Assembly (NCBI GenBank): GCA_963662525.1
Contig: OY759717.1
Coordinates: 3,484,584-3,548,583, forward strand
Reading direction: 5' to 3'
Source of the DNA: CAZSDU01 sp963662525
GTDB taxonomy: Bacteria; Bacteroidota; Bacteroidia; Bacteroidales; FEN-979
Length of the DNA: 64,000 bases
Numbering within the stretch: position 1 is the first letter of the stretch; each line of letters opens with the position of its first letter. Under the pieces are notes generated by a model. The model did not search any database, was not told the DNA's origin, and saw only the letters and a program-made list of their open reading frames with translations. This document shows positions 37,255-46,337 of the stretch, in pieces. The position numbers and the translations under genes are program-made.

Positions 37255-37287
37255 GAATAATAAGTTTACCGAAAAACGTAAATATAC

Positions 37288-37315
37288 TTTGTTTATTTTT
37301 AAACCTGTATTTTTG
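37288..37315 (+). promoter_or_regulatory. Promoter of the acyl-CoA reductase gene
   Basis: TTTG at 37288-37291, a 16-base spacer and TATTTTTG at 37308-37315. The ATG follows 15 bp later. Confidence 0.6.
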
Positions 37316-37330
37316 CAGAAATTCGATAAA

Positions 37331-38383
37331 ATGATATTGGAAAAACGGATTGAATCGTTGGTCAAATTGGGTGAGGTACTGAGAGAATTTCCTGAAAATG
37401 CTGATGATAAATGTATGTCATTACTATTAGCGGCTTCACGGATTGCAGAATCGGAAAATCCATGGTTTACTTCCGACAATATCAAAACTGCCCTTGTAGC
37501 TATCGGAGAGACCCTCCTGCCTTCAAAAATAGAAAAGTGGCTTGCTCCTTATAAAATAAATCTGTCAGAACAAAGATTACCAGGGGAAGTCGCAGTTGTG
37601 ATGGCCGGCAACATACCCGCTGTCGGGTTTCACGATTTTCTTAGTGTTCTCATCAGTGGTCACCGAATCATCGCAAAGCTCTCCAGTCAGGATCAGAGAC
37701 TATTACCAGCGATGGCAGAAATACTACTTGGTTTTAATCGGGAATGGAAATATCAGATCAATTTTACCTTGGGAAAGTTGCCTTATTTCCAGGCAATTGT
37801 CGTTACGGGAAACAATACAACATTCCGTTATTTTGAATACTACTTTCGTAACCATCCACACCTGATCCGTCACAACCGAAATTCAATTTCCATTCTCAAT
37901 GGAAGTGAAACACGGGCTCAACTGGCCGGCCTTGCCGATGATATAATGATGTATTTTGGCCTGGGTTGTCGTAATGTTTCGAAGCTCTTCGTGCCCCGTA
38001 ATTATGATTTTACAGGATTGATTGCGGCACTCGAATCATTCCGAAAACAATGTGATCATTCAAAATACTGGAACAATTATGAATATCATAAATCTATCTT
38101 TCTTATAAATAAAACTTCATTTCATGATACCGGCTTCCTTTTACTGATTCCCTCACAAAACATTTATTCACAAATTGGGGTCGTCAATTTTGAGGAATAT
38201 ACAGATATTCAACAGTTGGCGAGTAGCATTCAACAGCAGAAGGAATTCATTCAATGTATTGTTTATGCCGGTAAACCATTGTTGAACAGTATTCAGCCTG
38301 GTACAAGCCAACATCCTGAATTATGGGATTATGCCGATGATATAGATACTATGGCTTTTTTGCAACATTGTAATTTCAATTGA
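37331..38383 (+). CDS. LuxC-type acyl-CoA reductase
   Basis: About 350 residues of the LuxC/acyl-CoA reductase family of the aldehyde dehydrogenase superfamily. It should reduce acyl-CoA to aldehyde with NAD(P)H. Markers are 'LPGEVAVVMAGNIPAVGFHD' near residue 82, 'IIAKLSSQDQRLLPAMAEIL' near 112 and 'VTGNNTTFRYFEYYFRNHPH' near 157. The start at 37331 is preferred because an earlier in-frame start would pull in promoter and leader. The actual substrate is not evident. In Bacteroidetes the gene is often near housekeeping genes, as here upstream of rpmE2. Confidence 0.85.
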   Translation: MILEKRIESLVKLGEVLREFPENADDKCMSLLLAASRIAESENPWFTSDNIKTALVAIGETLLPSKIEKWLAPYKINLSEQRLPGEVAVVMAGNIPAVGFHDFLSVLISGHRIIAKLSSQDQRLLPAMAEILLGFNREWKYQINFTLGKLPYFQAIVVTGNNTTFRYFEYYFRNHPHLIRHNRNSISILNGSETRAQLAGLADDIMMYFGLGCRNVSKLFVPRNYDFTGLIAALESFRKQCDHSKYWNNYEYHKSIFLINKTSFHDTGFLLLIPSQNIYSQIGVVNFEEYTDIQQLASSIQQQKEFIQCIVYAGKPLLNSIQPGTSQHPELWDYADDIDTMAFLQHCNFN

Positions 38384-38411
38384 AATATTTTTGGAATTCA
38401 ATTATTTTTAC

Positions 38412-38419
38412 TATTTTTG
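38412..38419 (+). promoter_or_regulatory. Bacteroidetes -7 element for rpmE2
   Basis: TATTTTTG lies 30 bp before the ATG at 38450. Confidence 0.6.
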
Positions 38420-38449
38420 CAGGCTCAAATAAAAAAAACTTGTTATTGC

Positions 38450-38719
38450 ATGAAAAAAGATATTCATCCGAGGGATTATAGAATGGTTGTGTTTAAAGAT
38501 ATGTCCAACGAATATTCTTTCCTCTCCAAATCAACTGTGAAAACCAAGGAAACCGTTGTTTGGGAAGACGGTCTTGAATACCCCTTGATTAAACTCGAAA
38601 TCTCTCACACATCGCATCCTTTTTATACAGGTAAAATGAAATTGGTTGATACTGCTGGTCGTGTTGACAAATTCAAAACAAGGTACCAAAAACATATCGA
38701 CAAGAAAGCTGGGAATTAA
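38450..38719 (+). CDS. rpmE2: Ribosomal protein L31 type B
   Basis: An 89-residue L31 of the zinc-independent type B (no CxxC pair). It starts MKKDIHPRDYRMVVFKDMSN and ends with the extended 'VDKFKTRYQKHIDKKAGN' of the type B group. The frame extends 11 codons upstream through a promoter box, but this is leader. It is a single-gene unit closed by a strong terminator at 38746. Confidence 0.97.
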   Translation: MKKDIHPRDYRMVVFKDMSNEYSFLSKSTVKTKETVVWEDGLEYPLIKLEISHTSHPFYTGKMKLVDTAGRVDKFKTRYQKHIDKKAGN

Positions 38720-38745
38720 TAATTGTCCCTCTGACAATAAAATCT

Positions 38746-38777
38746 ACCCCCGTTTTCTGAAATGGGGGTTTTTTTAT
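38746..38777 (+). terminator. Terminator after rpmE2
   Basis: ACCCCC and GGGGGT flank a loop of 12 bases and are followed by a run of T, a strong rho-independent terminator. Confidence 0.85.
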
Positions 38778-38808
38778 ATATAGAAATTTATAATTTTGTA
38801 CTCAGTAT

Positions 38809-38816
38809 TACGTTTG
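38809..38816 (+). promoter_or_regulatory. Bacteroidetes -7 element for the nucleotidyltransferase-like gene
   Basis: TACGTTTG lies 26 bp before the ATG at 38843. Confidence 0.5.
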
Positions 38817-38842
38817 CTTTTTTATCCTAACACAGGCGCAAC

Positions 38843-40033
38843 ATGAATTATATACTTTTTGATGAAAGTATTGTTCGGACGAATCTGCTGCCCCTTACAT
38901 TTATGCGGCCGGTTGCTGACATTCGCATTGGTATTCTGACCATCCGTGAGAAGTGGGAAAAATACCTCAATGCAAAGACTTCGACACTTACAGATCCTTA
39001 TCTCTCAAAAAAATACCCTATTTTAAAGGAAAAAGCAAATATCCTGATCAACGGGTCTGTCTGTCCTACTGACGAGATTGTTTTTGTTATAAAAAACTTG
39101 AAACCGAATCAGACCGTCGTTTTTAATGATACCATTATCGCCCTTCACGTAACTGAGGATGAATTGGAAAGCATTGGAGATCCTTCCTCAGAAGGGATTG
39201 AGGAAATTGCCGTTACTGAAGCCCCTTTGAAAATTAATCACACATGGGAAATTTTTTCGAAAAACGGGAATGCACTTGCTGATGATTTTCATCTTCTAAC
39301 CAAAGGCCGTAAATCACAAAGCCTTAGTAAAACAAATCGGGTATTTGGTGAAGAAAACATTTTTATTGAAAAAGGAGCAAAAATAGAGTGTGCTGTCATA
39401 AATGCTACAACAGGTCCGGTATACATTGGCAAGAATGCTGAAATAATGGAAGGTAGTCTGATCAGGGGCCCTTTTGCGTTATGCGATCATGCACAAATTA
39501 AAATGGCAGCCAAAATTTATGGTCCAACAACCATCGGACCCTATTGCCGTGTAGGAGGAGAAGTAAATAATTCTGTTTTATTCGGGTTTTCAAATAAAGC
39601 TCATGATGGTTTTCTCGGCCATTCTGTCATAGCTGAATGGTGTAACATTGGAGCTGACACCAATACATCAAACCTTAAAAATACATATGATACCGTGAGG
39701 CTATGGAGCTATGGGAAGCAGACCTTTATTAATACCCATCTTCAATTCTGCGGATTGATTATGGGAGACCACTCCAAATGTGCTATCAATACAATGTTTA
39801 ATACCGGCACAGTAGTAGGTGTTAATGCCAATGTTTTCGGTTCTGGGTTTCAGCGCAATTTTATTCCATCCTTCACCTGGGGAGGTACTTCCGGCCATTC
39901 AAATTATACCCTGAAAAAAGCCATCGAGGTAGCTGAAATCGTATATAAACGCAGACACATATCATTCGATCAGGAGGAAGTAGACCTACTTAGTAGCGTC
40001 TATCAACTCACACTGAAGAATAAACACTTATAG
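38843..40033 (+). CDS. Putative sugar nucleotidyltransferase with hexapeptide-repeat acyltransferase domain
   Basis: A 396-residue GlmU-like protein of the Bacteroidetes type. The N-terminal part 'MNYILFDESIVRTNLLPLTF' followed by 'RPVADIRIGILTIREKW' is characteristic. The C-terminal half forms a left-handed beta-helix ('GPVYIGKNAEIMEGSLIRGP', 'GPTTIGPYCRVGGEVNNSVL'). The usual GlmU N-terminal motif LAAGxGTRM is absent, so the nucleotidyltransferase role is doubtful. It probably acts on a nucleotide sugar or on its acetylation. It stands alone before lon. Confidence 0.8.
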   Translation: MNYILFDESIVRTNLLPLTFMRPVADIRIGILTIREKWEKYLNAKTSTLTDPYLSKKYPILKEKANILINGSVCPTDEIVFVIKNLKPNQTVVFNDTIIALHVTEDELESIGDPSSEGIEEIAVTEAPLKINHTWEIFSKNGNALADDFHLLTKGRKSQSLSKTNRVFGEENIFIEKGAKIECAVINATTGPVYIGKNAEIMEGSLIRGPFALCDHAQIKMAAKIYGPTTIGPYCRVGGEVNNSVLFGFSNKAHDGFLGHSVIAEWCNIGADTNTSNLKNTYDTVRLWSYGKQTFINTHLQFCGLIMGDHSKCAINTMFNTGTVVGVNANVFGSGFQRNFIPSFTWGGTSGHSNYTLKKAIEVAEIVYKRRHISFDQEEVDLLSSVYQLTLKNKHL

Positions 40034-40125
40034 TAACGGATTACTGAAATCCTGGCACATTACTTGTCTTATCTGAACCTTTGGATCAACCGATCCGGTT
40101 TCCTGACAATTTGACCTGAACTAAT

Positions 40126-42582
40126 ATGGAGCATACTTTCGAAAATAAATTTTTTGCTTTATCTGATCTAATGGATTCCGATGCTGAGTTTATCCCCCTT
40201 TTATCCTCGGAAGATGAGGAGGCGATGAATTCAGAACAGGTACCTGAAATACTTCCGATATTACCTCTTCGGAATACCGTTCTTTTTCCTGGTGTTGTTA
40301 TTCCCATTACCGTTGGCCGTGATAAATCAATTAAACTCATCCGCGATTATTATAAAGGGGATAAGATAATCGGCGTTGTATCCCAGAAAGATCCATCTAT
40401 TGAAGATCCCGAATTTATTGATCTGAATACTGTGGGAACCGTTGCCTATATCATAAAAATTTTACAAATGCCTGACGGCAGTAATACTGCCATAATTCAG
40501 GGTAAACGAAGATTTACCATCCTTGAACAAGTACAGACGGAACCATATTTTCTGGCCAGCGTTCATGCGTTCGACAACCTGAAGTTGGATGGACCACAAA
40601 GCAAAGAATTTAATGCACTAATTGCTAGCCTGAAAGACCTTGCTGTTCAAATAGTGAATAAATCGCCAAACATTCCATCAGAAGCAGCTTTTGCAATAAA
40701 AAATATTGAGAGCCCTTCCTTCCTGGTCCATTTTATTTCATCAAACCTTACCATTGATCTATCGGATAAACAGAAATTGCTGGAAATACCTGATGTCGCC
40801 GAAAGGGCGCAACTGGTCCTGACATACCTGACCAAAGAATTACAGATCATTGATCTGAAACAACAAATTCAGAACAAGGTTAAAACCGATCTTGATAAGC
40901 AGCAAAGGGATTATTTCCTGCATCAACAGTTGAAAACCATTCAAGAGGAATTGGGTGGAAGTCCGAATGCTCAGGAAGTAAGTACTTTAAAGGAGCAGGC
41001 AAAAACCAAGAAATGGTCCCAAGAAGTGGCTGAAATATTTGAAAAAGAGAGCAACAAACTTCAGCGAATGCATCCAGCTGCAGCTGAATACTCGATTCAG
41101 GTTAATTATCTCGAAACCCTTGTTCAGCTTCCCTGGAACGAATTTTCCACTGATAACCTTGACCTGGATCATGCTAAAGTTGTTCTTGATGAAGATCATT
41201 ACGGGTTGGAAAAAGTGAAGGAAAGAATCATTGAATACCTTGCTGTTATTGCCTTAAAGCGAGATTTAAAATCACCCATCCTATGTCTGGTTGGCCCACC
41301 GGGAGTCGGAAAAACATCCCTGGGAAAATCAATTGCACGTGCTTTGGAAAGGAAATATACCAGAATGTCTCTTGGCGGTTTAAGAGATGAATCTGAACTA
41401 AGAGGACACCGGAAAACCTATATTGGTGCCATGCCTGGCAGAATAATACAAAGTCTGAAAAAAGTTAAAACATCAAACCCCGTATTTGTTCTAGATGAAA
41501 TTGATAAAGTTGCAGGAATGAATATAAATGGGGATCCTCAGGCTGCTTTACTTGAGGTTCTAGATCCGGAACAGAACAATGCATTTTATGACAATTTCCT
41601 TGAAATGGACTTTGATCTTTCACGGATCATGTTCATTGCCACCGCAAATACACTGAGTACAATTCATCCGGCATTACGTGACCGAATGGAAATTATTGAT
41701 ATACCAGGGTATTTATTGGAAGAAAAATTAGAAATTGCCAAACGACACCTTATTCCAAAGCAGATCAGAGAACATGGTTTAAAGAAAAGCCAGGTCGTAT
41801 TCAAGCAGGAAATAGTTCAGAAAATTATCGAGGATTATACAAGAGAATCCGGTGTCAGAGGATTAGAAAAATCCATTGCAAAAATTTTACGCTATAAGGC
41901 TAAGTCCATTGTGATTCATGAAAAATTTAACCGGACACTGGCCTTTACGGATATTTCAAAAGTGATGGGTATCCCGTTTTTCCAGGCTGAGAAATTCATC
42001 AATAATGAGATTGCTGGTGTTGTGACCGGATTGGCGTGGACCTCAGTAGGAGGAGAGATATTGTTTGTTGAAGTAAGCCTGAGTAAGGGAAAAGGTGAAC
42101 TTGCTCTCACTGGCAACCTGGGCGATGTCATGAAAGAATCAGCAACCATCGCATTGGCATACCTGAAAGCACATGCTTCCTTTTTTCAGATTGATCCGGA
42201 TGTGTTTGGGAAATGGAATATTCATATTCACATCCCTGAGGGGGCAACTCCAAAAGATGGTCCTTCTGCGGGCATTACTATATTTACTGCACTTGCTTCT
42301 GCTTTTACCCAGAGAAAAGTTCCAATTCGCATGGCTATGACAGGGGAAATTACCCTGCGTGGTAAGGTGCTGCCTGTCGGAGGGATAAAAGAAAAGATCC
42401 TTGCAGCAAAAAGAGCTGATATTTCAACCATTGTCCTTTCCAAAGAAAATAAGAAAGACATAGAGGATATTAAAGCAGATTATATCAAAGGTTTGAATTT
42501 TCAGTATATTGAGGAGCTAAAAGAGATCAATGAATATGCCCTTCTCCGGGAACAGGTAATGAATCCTTTATTGATCGTTTAA
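40126..42582 (+). CDS. lon: Lon ATP-dependent protease
   Basis: An 818-residue Lon (LonA). The N-terminal substrate-binding LAN domain begins 'LPILPLRNTVLFPGVVIPIT' near residue 42. The AAA+ domain has Walker A GPPGVGKTSLGKS near 390 and Walker B 'VFVLDEIDKVAG' near 455. The protease domain carries the Ser in 'PKDGPSAGITIF' near 712 and the Lys in 'LPVGGIKEKILAAKR' near 754. It degrades misfolded and regulatory proteins in the cytoplasm. The 3' end overlaps the convergent aminopeptidase gene by 15 bp. Confidence 0.97.
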   Translation: MEHTFENKFFALSDLMDSDAEFIPLLSSEDEEAMNSEQVPEILPILPLRNTVLFPGVVIPITVGRDKSIKLIRDYYKGDKIIGVVSQKDPSIEDPEFIDLNTVGTVAYIIKILQMPDGSNTAIIQGKRRFTILEQVQTEPYFLASVHAFDNLKLDGPQSKEFNALIASLKDLAVQIVNKSPNIPSEAAFAIKNIESPSFLVHFISSNLTIDLSDKQKLLEIPDVAERAQLVLTYLTKELQIIDLKQQIQNKVKTDLDKQQRDYFLHQQLKTIQEELGGSPNAQEVSTLKEQAKTKKWSQEVAEIFEKESNKLQRMHPAAAEYSIQVNYLETLVQLPWNEFSTDNLDLDHAKVVLDEDHYGLEKVKERIIEYLAVIALKRDLKSPILCLVGPPGVGKTSLGKSIARALERKYTRMSLGGLRDESELRGHRKTYIGAMPGRIIQSLKKVKTSNPVFVLDEIDKVAGMNINGDPQAALLEVLDPEQNNAFYDNFLEMDFDLSRIMFIATANTLSTIHPALRDRMEIIDIPGYLLEEKLEIAKRHLIPKQIREHGLKKSQVVFKQEIVQKIIEDYTRESGVRGLEKSIAKILRYKAKSIVIHEKFNRTLAFTDISKVMGIPFFQAEKFINNEIAGVVTGLAWTSVGGEILFVEVSLSKGKGELALTGNLGDVMKESATIALAYLKAHASFFQIDPDVFGKWNIHIHIPEGATPKDGPSAGITIFTALASAFTQRKVPIRMAMTGEITLRGKVLPVGGIKEKILAAKRADISTIVLSKENKKDIEDIKADYIKGLNFQYIEELKEINEYALLREQVMNPLLIV

Positions 42583-44238
42583 CCTAAGCGTTCTTGATTG
42601 TTTTAATAAGATCTTATCCAGTGGATCAAAACTCAGGGATATGGGTTGCCTTGAAAAACGAAACACATATTCCTGAACACGCTTTTCATTCGTGATGGGG
42701 AATAAACTATCGGCGGAATTTTCGAATTGTATTGATATTTCCACTGGCATTCTGAATATTCCTGCCTTTTTCTGAGTCTGCTTGACAGATAATTTAATTT
42801 CCCATCCTTTCTTTTTGGTGTTAATGATCCGGTAACTATTCTCGTAAATGGGATGATTAGGAGCAAATATCCACTCTTTGAAATACCAGCTGAGGTCTTC
42901 TCCAGCGATGAGGTTTGCAGTATTGATGAAATCCTGCGTTGTAGCATTGTCATACATTAGCCGGACATCCGTTGCATAATGAAAAAGGATTTTAAAAAAA
43001 ACAGAATCACCAACTATTTCACGTAACTGATGAAGCACACAGGCCCCTTTATTGTATGATATGGATACGTTATAAAGCTCATCAGGAGAAGGACTCTGTT
43101 TATCCCATTTCGGATTGTAAACCGACCATCCGGGATTATCTTCAAGGTATTCACCGGCCAGGGTGCGGAGGTGATTTTTAAATACCCCGCTTCCTTTCGA
43201 ATGTTCTATCCAGAGGGCAGTGGCATAAGTGGCAAACGATTCATTGAGCCATACTTCTGCCCAGGTTTTACAGGTAATCAGATCGCCAAACCACTGATGG
43301 GAGAATTCATGCGCAATCAACTCCTGGTTGCTCAGCCCCCCTTGCATCAGATTGATCATGCTTTGGTTTTCCATTCCTCCCCAGGGAAATGCACCATTCA
43401 GGGTCGCAAAACCTATTTTTTCAAAAGGGTATCTGCCGAACTTTTCAGAGTAAAAATCAGTTAATGGATGTATGATCTTATTAAATAAATTGAGGTTTTC
43501 CCCTGAATTGAAAAATATTTGTATGGGTACACTATCTCCTGAATAAGATGCTGGATGATAATATGAATGTTCAATTGAGAAATTTACTTTTGATGTTAAA
43601 GTAATTAAATAAGTTGAAATTGGTAAATTACTCTCCCAGTGATAAAACAAAGTATCAGCGATAAATGAAGAGCTGATAAGCATTCCATTAGAACCTAACC
43701 GGACTCCTGAAGGAACTTTTGCAACCAAACTCCAGCTTGCTTTATCTGAGGGCCGGTCCATGCAAGGAAACCATCTCCGGGCTCCTTCTGGAGGACAATC
43801 AGTGAAAACAAAGCCATCGGTGGCGTAAAATGCTTTATCTTGGACATCTCTATGCTGATAATAGATCTGTATTTGGATATGTTCACCTTTATTATAATCT
43901 TGGTCAAGTTGAATGGTAAGTGTGTCATTTAAATGGGTGTAGCTCACACCAGCCATGCCAACAGAATCAATCACCAGGGAGGTATTTACTGCATTCAGCT
44001 TGACCCTATTTAATATGGAACCACTTTTAATGGTAAGGATTTCACTCGCTCTGAAATTTTTGGGAAAAGGAGCTTTATAACAATGGTAAAGGTCAATTTC
44101 AAGAGAGTAGCGCTGAACATTAAATAATGAATGATCATCAGAAGCAGAAAATTCTGCCTGGGCATAACCGAGTTGGCTTATACAGAGTAACAGCAAGCCT
44201 GAAATTAACTGCCGACAGGCTGAATGATGGAATTTCAT
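42568..44238 (-). CDS. M1 family aminopeptidase, secreted, no sorting domain
   Basis: A 556-residue gluzincin. A signal peptide (about 1-28) precedes the M1 N-terminal beta-domain. 'GAFPWGGMENQSMINL' near 295 is the GAMEN-type exopeptidase motif (GGMEN) and 'LIAHEFSHQWFGD' near 318 the HExxH zinc motif, with the downstream Glu in 'WLNESFATY'. The C-terminus stops after a short beta-domain and lacks the T9SS module of its neighbour, so it is likely periplasmic. It lies 5 bp after its paralogue; the two share sequence along their whole M1 part, a tandem duplication. Confidence 0.9.
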   Translation of the reverse strand: MKFHHSACRQLISGLLLLCISQLGYAQAEFSASDDHSLFNVQRYSLEIDLYHCYKAPFPKNFRASEILTIKSGSILNRVKLNAVNTSLVIDSVGMAGVSYTHLNDTLTIQLDQDYNKGEHIQIQIYYQHRDVQDKAFYATDGFVFTDCPPEGARRWFPCMDRPSDKASWSLVAKVPSGVRLGSNGMLISSSFIADTLFYHWESNLPISTYLITLTSKVNFSIEHSYYHPASYSGDSVPIQIFFNSGENLNLFNKIIHPLTDFYSEKFGRYPFEKIGFATLNGAFPWGGMENQSMINLMQGGLSNQELIAHEFSHQWFGDLITCKTWAEVWLNESFATYATALWIEHSKGSGVFKNHLRTLAGEYLEDNPGWSVYNPKWDKQSPSPDELYNVSISYNKGACVLHQLREIVGDSVFFKILFHYATDVRLMYDNATTQDFINTANLIAGEDLSWYFKEWIFAPNHPIYENSYRIINTKKKGWEIKLSVKQTQKKAGIFRMPVEISIQFENSADSLFPITNEKRVQEYVFRFSRQPISLSFDPLDKILLKQSRTLRLNDQ

Positions 44239-44243
44239 ACCAC

Positions 44244-46241
44244 CTAATGGGAAATAACCATTTTCCGGATATAAGTATTCCCTTCAATTATTACCTGGTA
44301 GTAGTATAATCCAGGAGGGAAAGTGGTACAATCCAAATCTAGATTATAAATGCCGGCTTCCCTGAACGCATTCAAGGGTGTATATATCACTTTGCCGTCA
44401 ATATTTATAATCTCAATTTTAACCTTTGAAGGTTTGTTTAAGGTATATGATATTTGTGTTTTTGTATCAACAGGGTTTGGATAGTTCTGGGAAATATATT
44501 CCGACTGAGGTCCCATCCCATAAACTCCAACAATGGTATTTGCTGTTTTTAATACAATGCCTTTATTTGGATCAAAGAATACAAGAACAGGCTGTTTGTT
44601 GAAAATCCAGGTGAATTGCTGAAAATTAACGTCATTCATCACCCTGAATGTAGTATCGCTTAGGTCGTTAAACTTGATTTTTATTTCCACCGGCATTTTA
44701 AAAAATGAGGGACTTGTTTGTGTTTGTTCAATGAAAAAATTGATTTGCCATTGGCTATTTCCAAGATCATTGATATTATAGGAATTATGATAAGCAGGAT
44801 GATTAGGTTCGTAAATCCATTCATTGAAGAACCATTCGTAATCATCATTTGTCACTTCATTAACTTTCGTCAGAAAATCATTGATAGTTGCGGATTGATA
44901 TTTCAGTTCAGGATCTGAACAATAAGCGTGAAGGGAAGCAAAGAACAATGAATCGCCCAGAACGTAACGAAGCTGATGAAGAACACAGGCTCCCTTTTCA
45001 TAGGTAATCTGATAATTAAAAAGAATATTCGCATCAGGGGTGTTTGTTGCCCATGATGGTACCGAAATTGCCCATCCGGGATTATAAGATAAATAATCTG
45101 ATGCGTAAGCGTTAATGGTGGCTTTATAGGAGGAATAGCCTCCATAACTTTCATACCAGAAAGCCTCGCTCCAGGTCGCAAATCCTTCATTCAGCCATAT
45201 ATCGGCCCAGGTTGCACAGGTTATCATATCTCCAAACCATTGATGGGCGTATTCATGAGCGACTAATCCTTCCTGCCATCCGTTCGGACGGAGACTTGTT
45301 AAGGTCTGGTTCTCCATGCCTCCCCATCCAAATTGGCTGTTCAGCGTTGCAAAACCATTTTTCTGAAATGGATGCTCGCAGTATTTTTCTGAAAACCAGT
45401 TTGTTATGGGTGTCATCATGTTTTCAATCGCACCCGGATTTTCACCAGGGTTAAAGTAAAAACGGATAGGAATACTATCATCTGGATTATTCAGCTTATG
45501 CCAGTATACAATATCTAAATTATAGTTAACTCTTGATGTTATAACCATGAGATAGGTAGCAATATTTTCATTGCTAACCCAATGATAAATCAGCGTATCT
45601 CCGTTTCCTGACAGGATGGAATCGGCTAAAATACCATTGGATCCAAGTTTAACGCTGGAAGGCACTTTTGCAAATAATTCCATGGTGGCTTTATCGGAGG
45701 GCTTGTCCCAGCATGGAAACCATTTTCGCGCTCCTTCAGGCTCAGAATCTGTGAAAACGAATCCTCCGTTCGTATAGAAGGCATTGTCGTTAACATTTTT
45801 ATGGGTATAACAAATTTTAACCGACACGATTTCTCCCGGATTGTAAGAACGGTCGAGGATAATCGTAAGCAAGTTTCCGGTATGGGTAAAGGAAACCCCG
45901 GCCATCCTGACCGAATCAATAGTCAATGAGGTATTGACCGCATCAAGATGGATGGAACTGAGCACAGAATCAACGCTGAAGGTAATAATGTTGGTTCCCT
46001 TAAAATCATTAGGAAAAGACCCTAAATAGCAGGCGTATAAATCCAGGGTTAATGAATAATGAAGTACATTATAACTATGTGGTGCAACACTTTCCTGCCA
46101 GCCAGGTTTGTCAGGCAAAAAAGCAGTCATGGATTTACGCTGGGAACACTCTTTTGATCCGTAATCTGAAAGTTCAGATTGAGCAAAACCGATAGAAATT
46201 CCTGAGATAAAAACTAAAAACGCGAGTGCATGGGTCTTCAT
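44244..46241 (-). CDS. M1 family aminopeptidase with T9SS sorting domain
   Basis: A 665-residue secreted gluzincin. A signal peptide of about 20 residues, then the M1 fold: 'FGWGGMENQTLTSL' near 315 and 'LVAHEYAHQWFGDMITC' near 334 (HExxH), Glu in 'WLNEGFATW'. From about residue 585 a type A T9SS sorting domain follows: 'ISQNYPNPVDTKTQISYTLN' and the terminal 'GLYYYQVIIEGNTYIRKM'. It is therefore exported to the surface by the type IX system, where it should trim N-terminal residues from peptides. A promoter match lies 20 bp upstream. Its paralogue follows. Confidence 0.93.
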   Translation of the reverse strand: MKTHALAFLVFISGISIGFAQSELSDYGSKECSQRKSMTAFLPDKPGWQESVAPHSYNVLHYSLTLDLYACYLGSFPNDFKGTNIITFSVDSVLSSIHLDAVNTSLTIDSVRMAGVSFTHTGNLLTIILDRSYNPGEIVSVKICYTHKNVNDNAFYTNGGFVFTDSEPEGARKWFPCWDKPSDKATMELFAKVPSSVKLGSNGILADSILSGNGDTLIYHWVSNENIATYLMVITSRVNYNLDIVYWHKLNNPDDSIPIRFYFNPGENPGAIENMMTPITNWFSEKYCEHPFQKNGFATLNSQFGWGGMENQTLTSLRPNGWQEGLVAHEYAHQWFGDMITCATWADIWLNEGFATWSEAFWYESYGGYSSYKATINAYASDYLSYNPGWAISVPSWATNTPDANILFNYQITYEKGACVLHQLRYVLGDSLFFASLHAYCSDPELKYQSATINDFLTKVNEVTNDDYEWFFNEWIYEPNHPAYHNSYNINDLGNSQWQINFFIEQTQTSPSFFKMPVEIKIKFNDLSDTTFRVMNDVNFQQFTWIFNKQPVLVFFDPNKGIVLKTANTIVGVYGMGPQSEYISQNYPNPVDTKTQISYTLNKPSKVKIEIINIDGKVIYTPLNAFREAGIYNLDLDCTTFPPGLYYYQVIIEGNTYIRKMVISH

Positions 46242-46260
46242 ATTGTGATCATTTTCTCTG

Positions 46261-46268
46261 CAAAAGTA
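46261..46268 (-). promoter_or_regulatory. Bacteroidetes -7 element for the aminopeptidase pair
   Basis: TACTTTTG on the minus strand lies 19 bp before the start codon at 46241. Confidence 0.6.
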
Positions 46269-46321
46269 GGAAAAATCTGTTAGGGTAGTTCCCTGTATCT
46301 TCCAGATGTTGTAAAAACTGG

Positions 46322-46329
46322 TATTTTTG
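46322..46329 (+). promoter_or_regulatory. Bacteroidetes -7 element for the substrate-binding lipoprotein gene
   Basis: TATTTTTG ends 8 bp before the first ATG at 46338, so the mRNA may have almost no leader. Confidence 0.6.
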
Positions 46330-46337
46330 TAATACCT

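Noticed and set aside
36334..37485. Long form of the secreted protein reaching into 37485
   Set aside because: The extra N-terminal part lies antisense to the acyl-CoA reductase gene and precedes the signal peptide; the start at 37254 is preferred.
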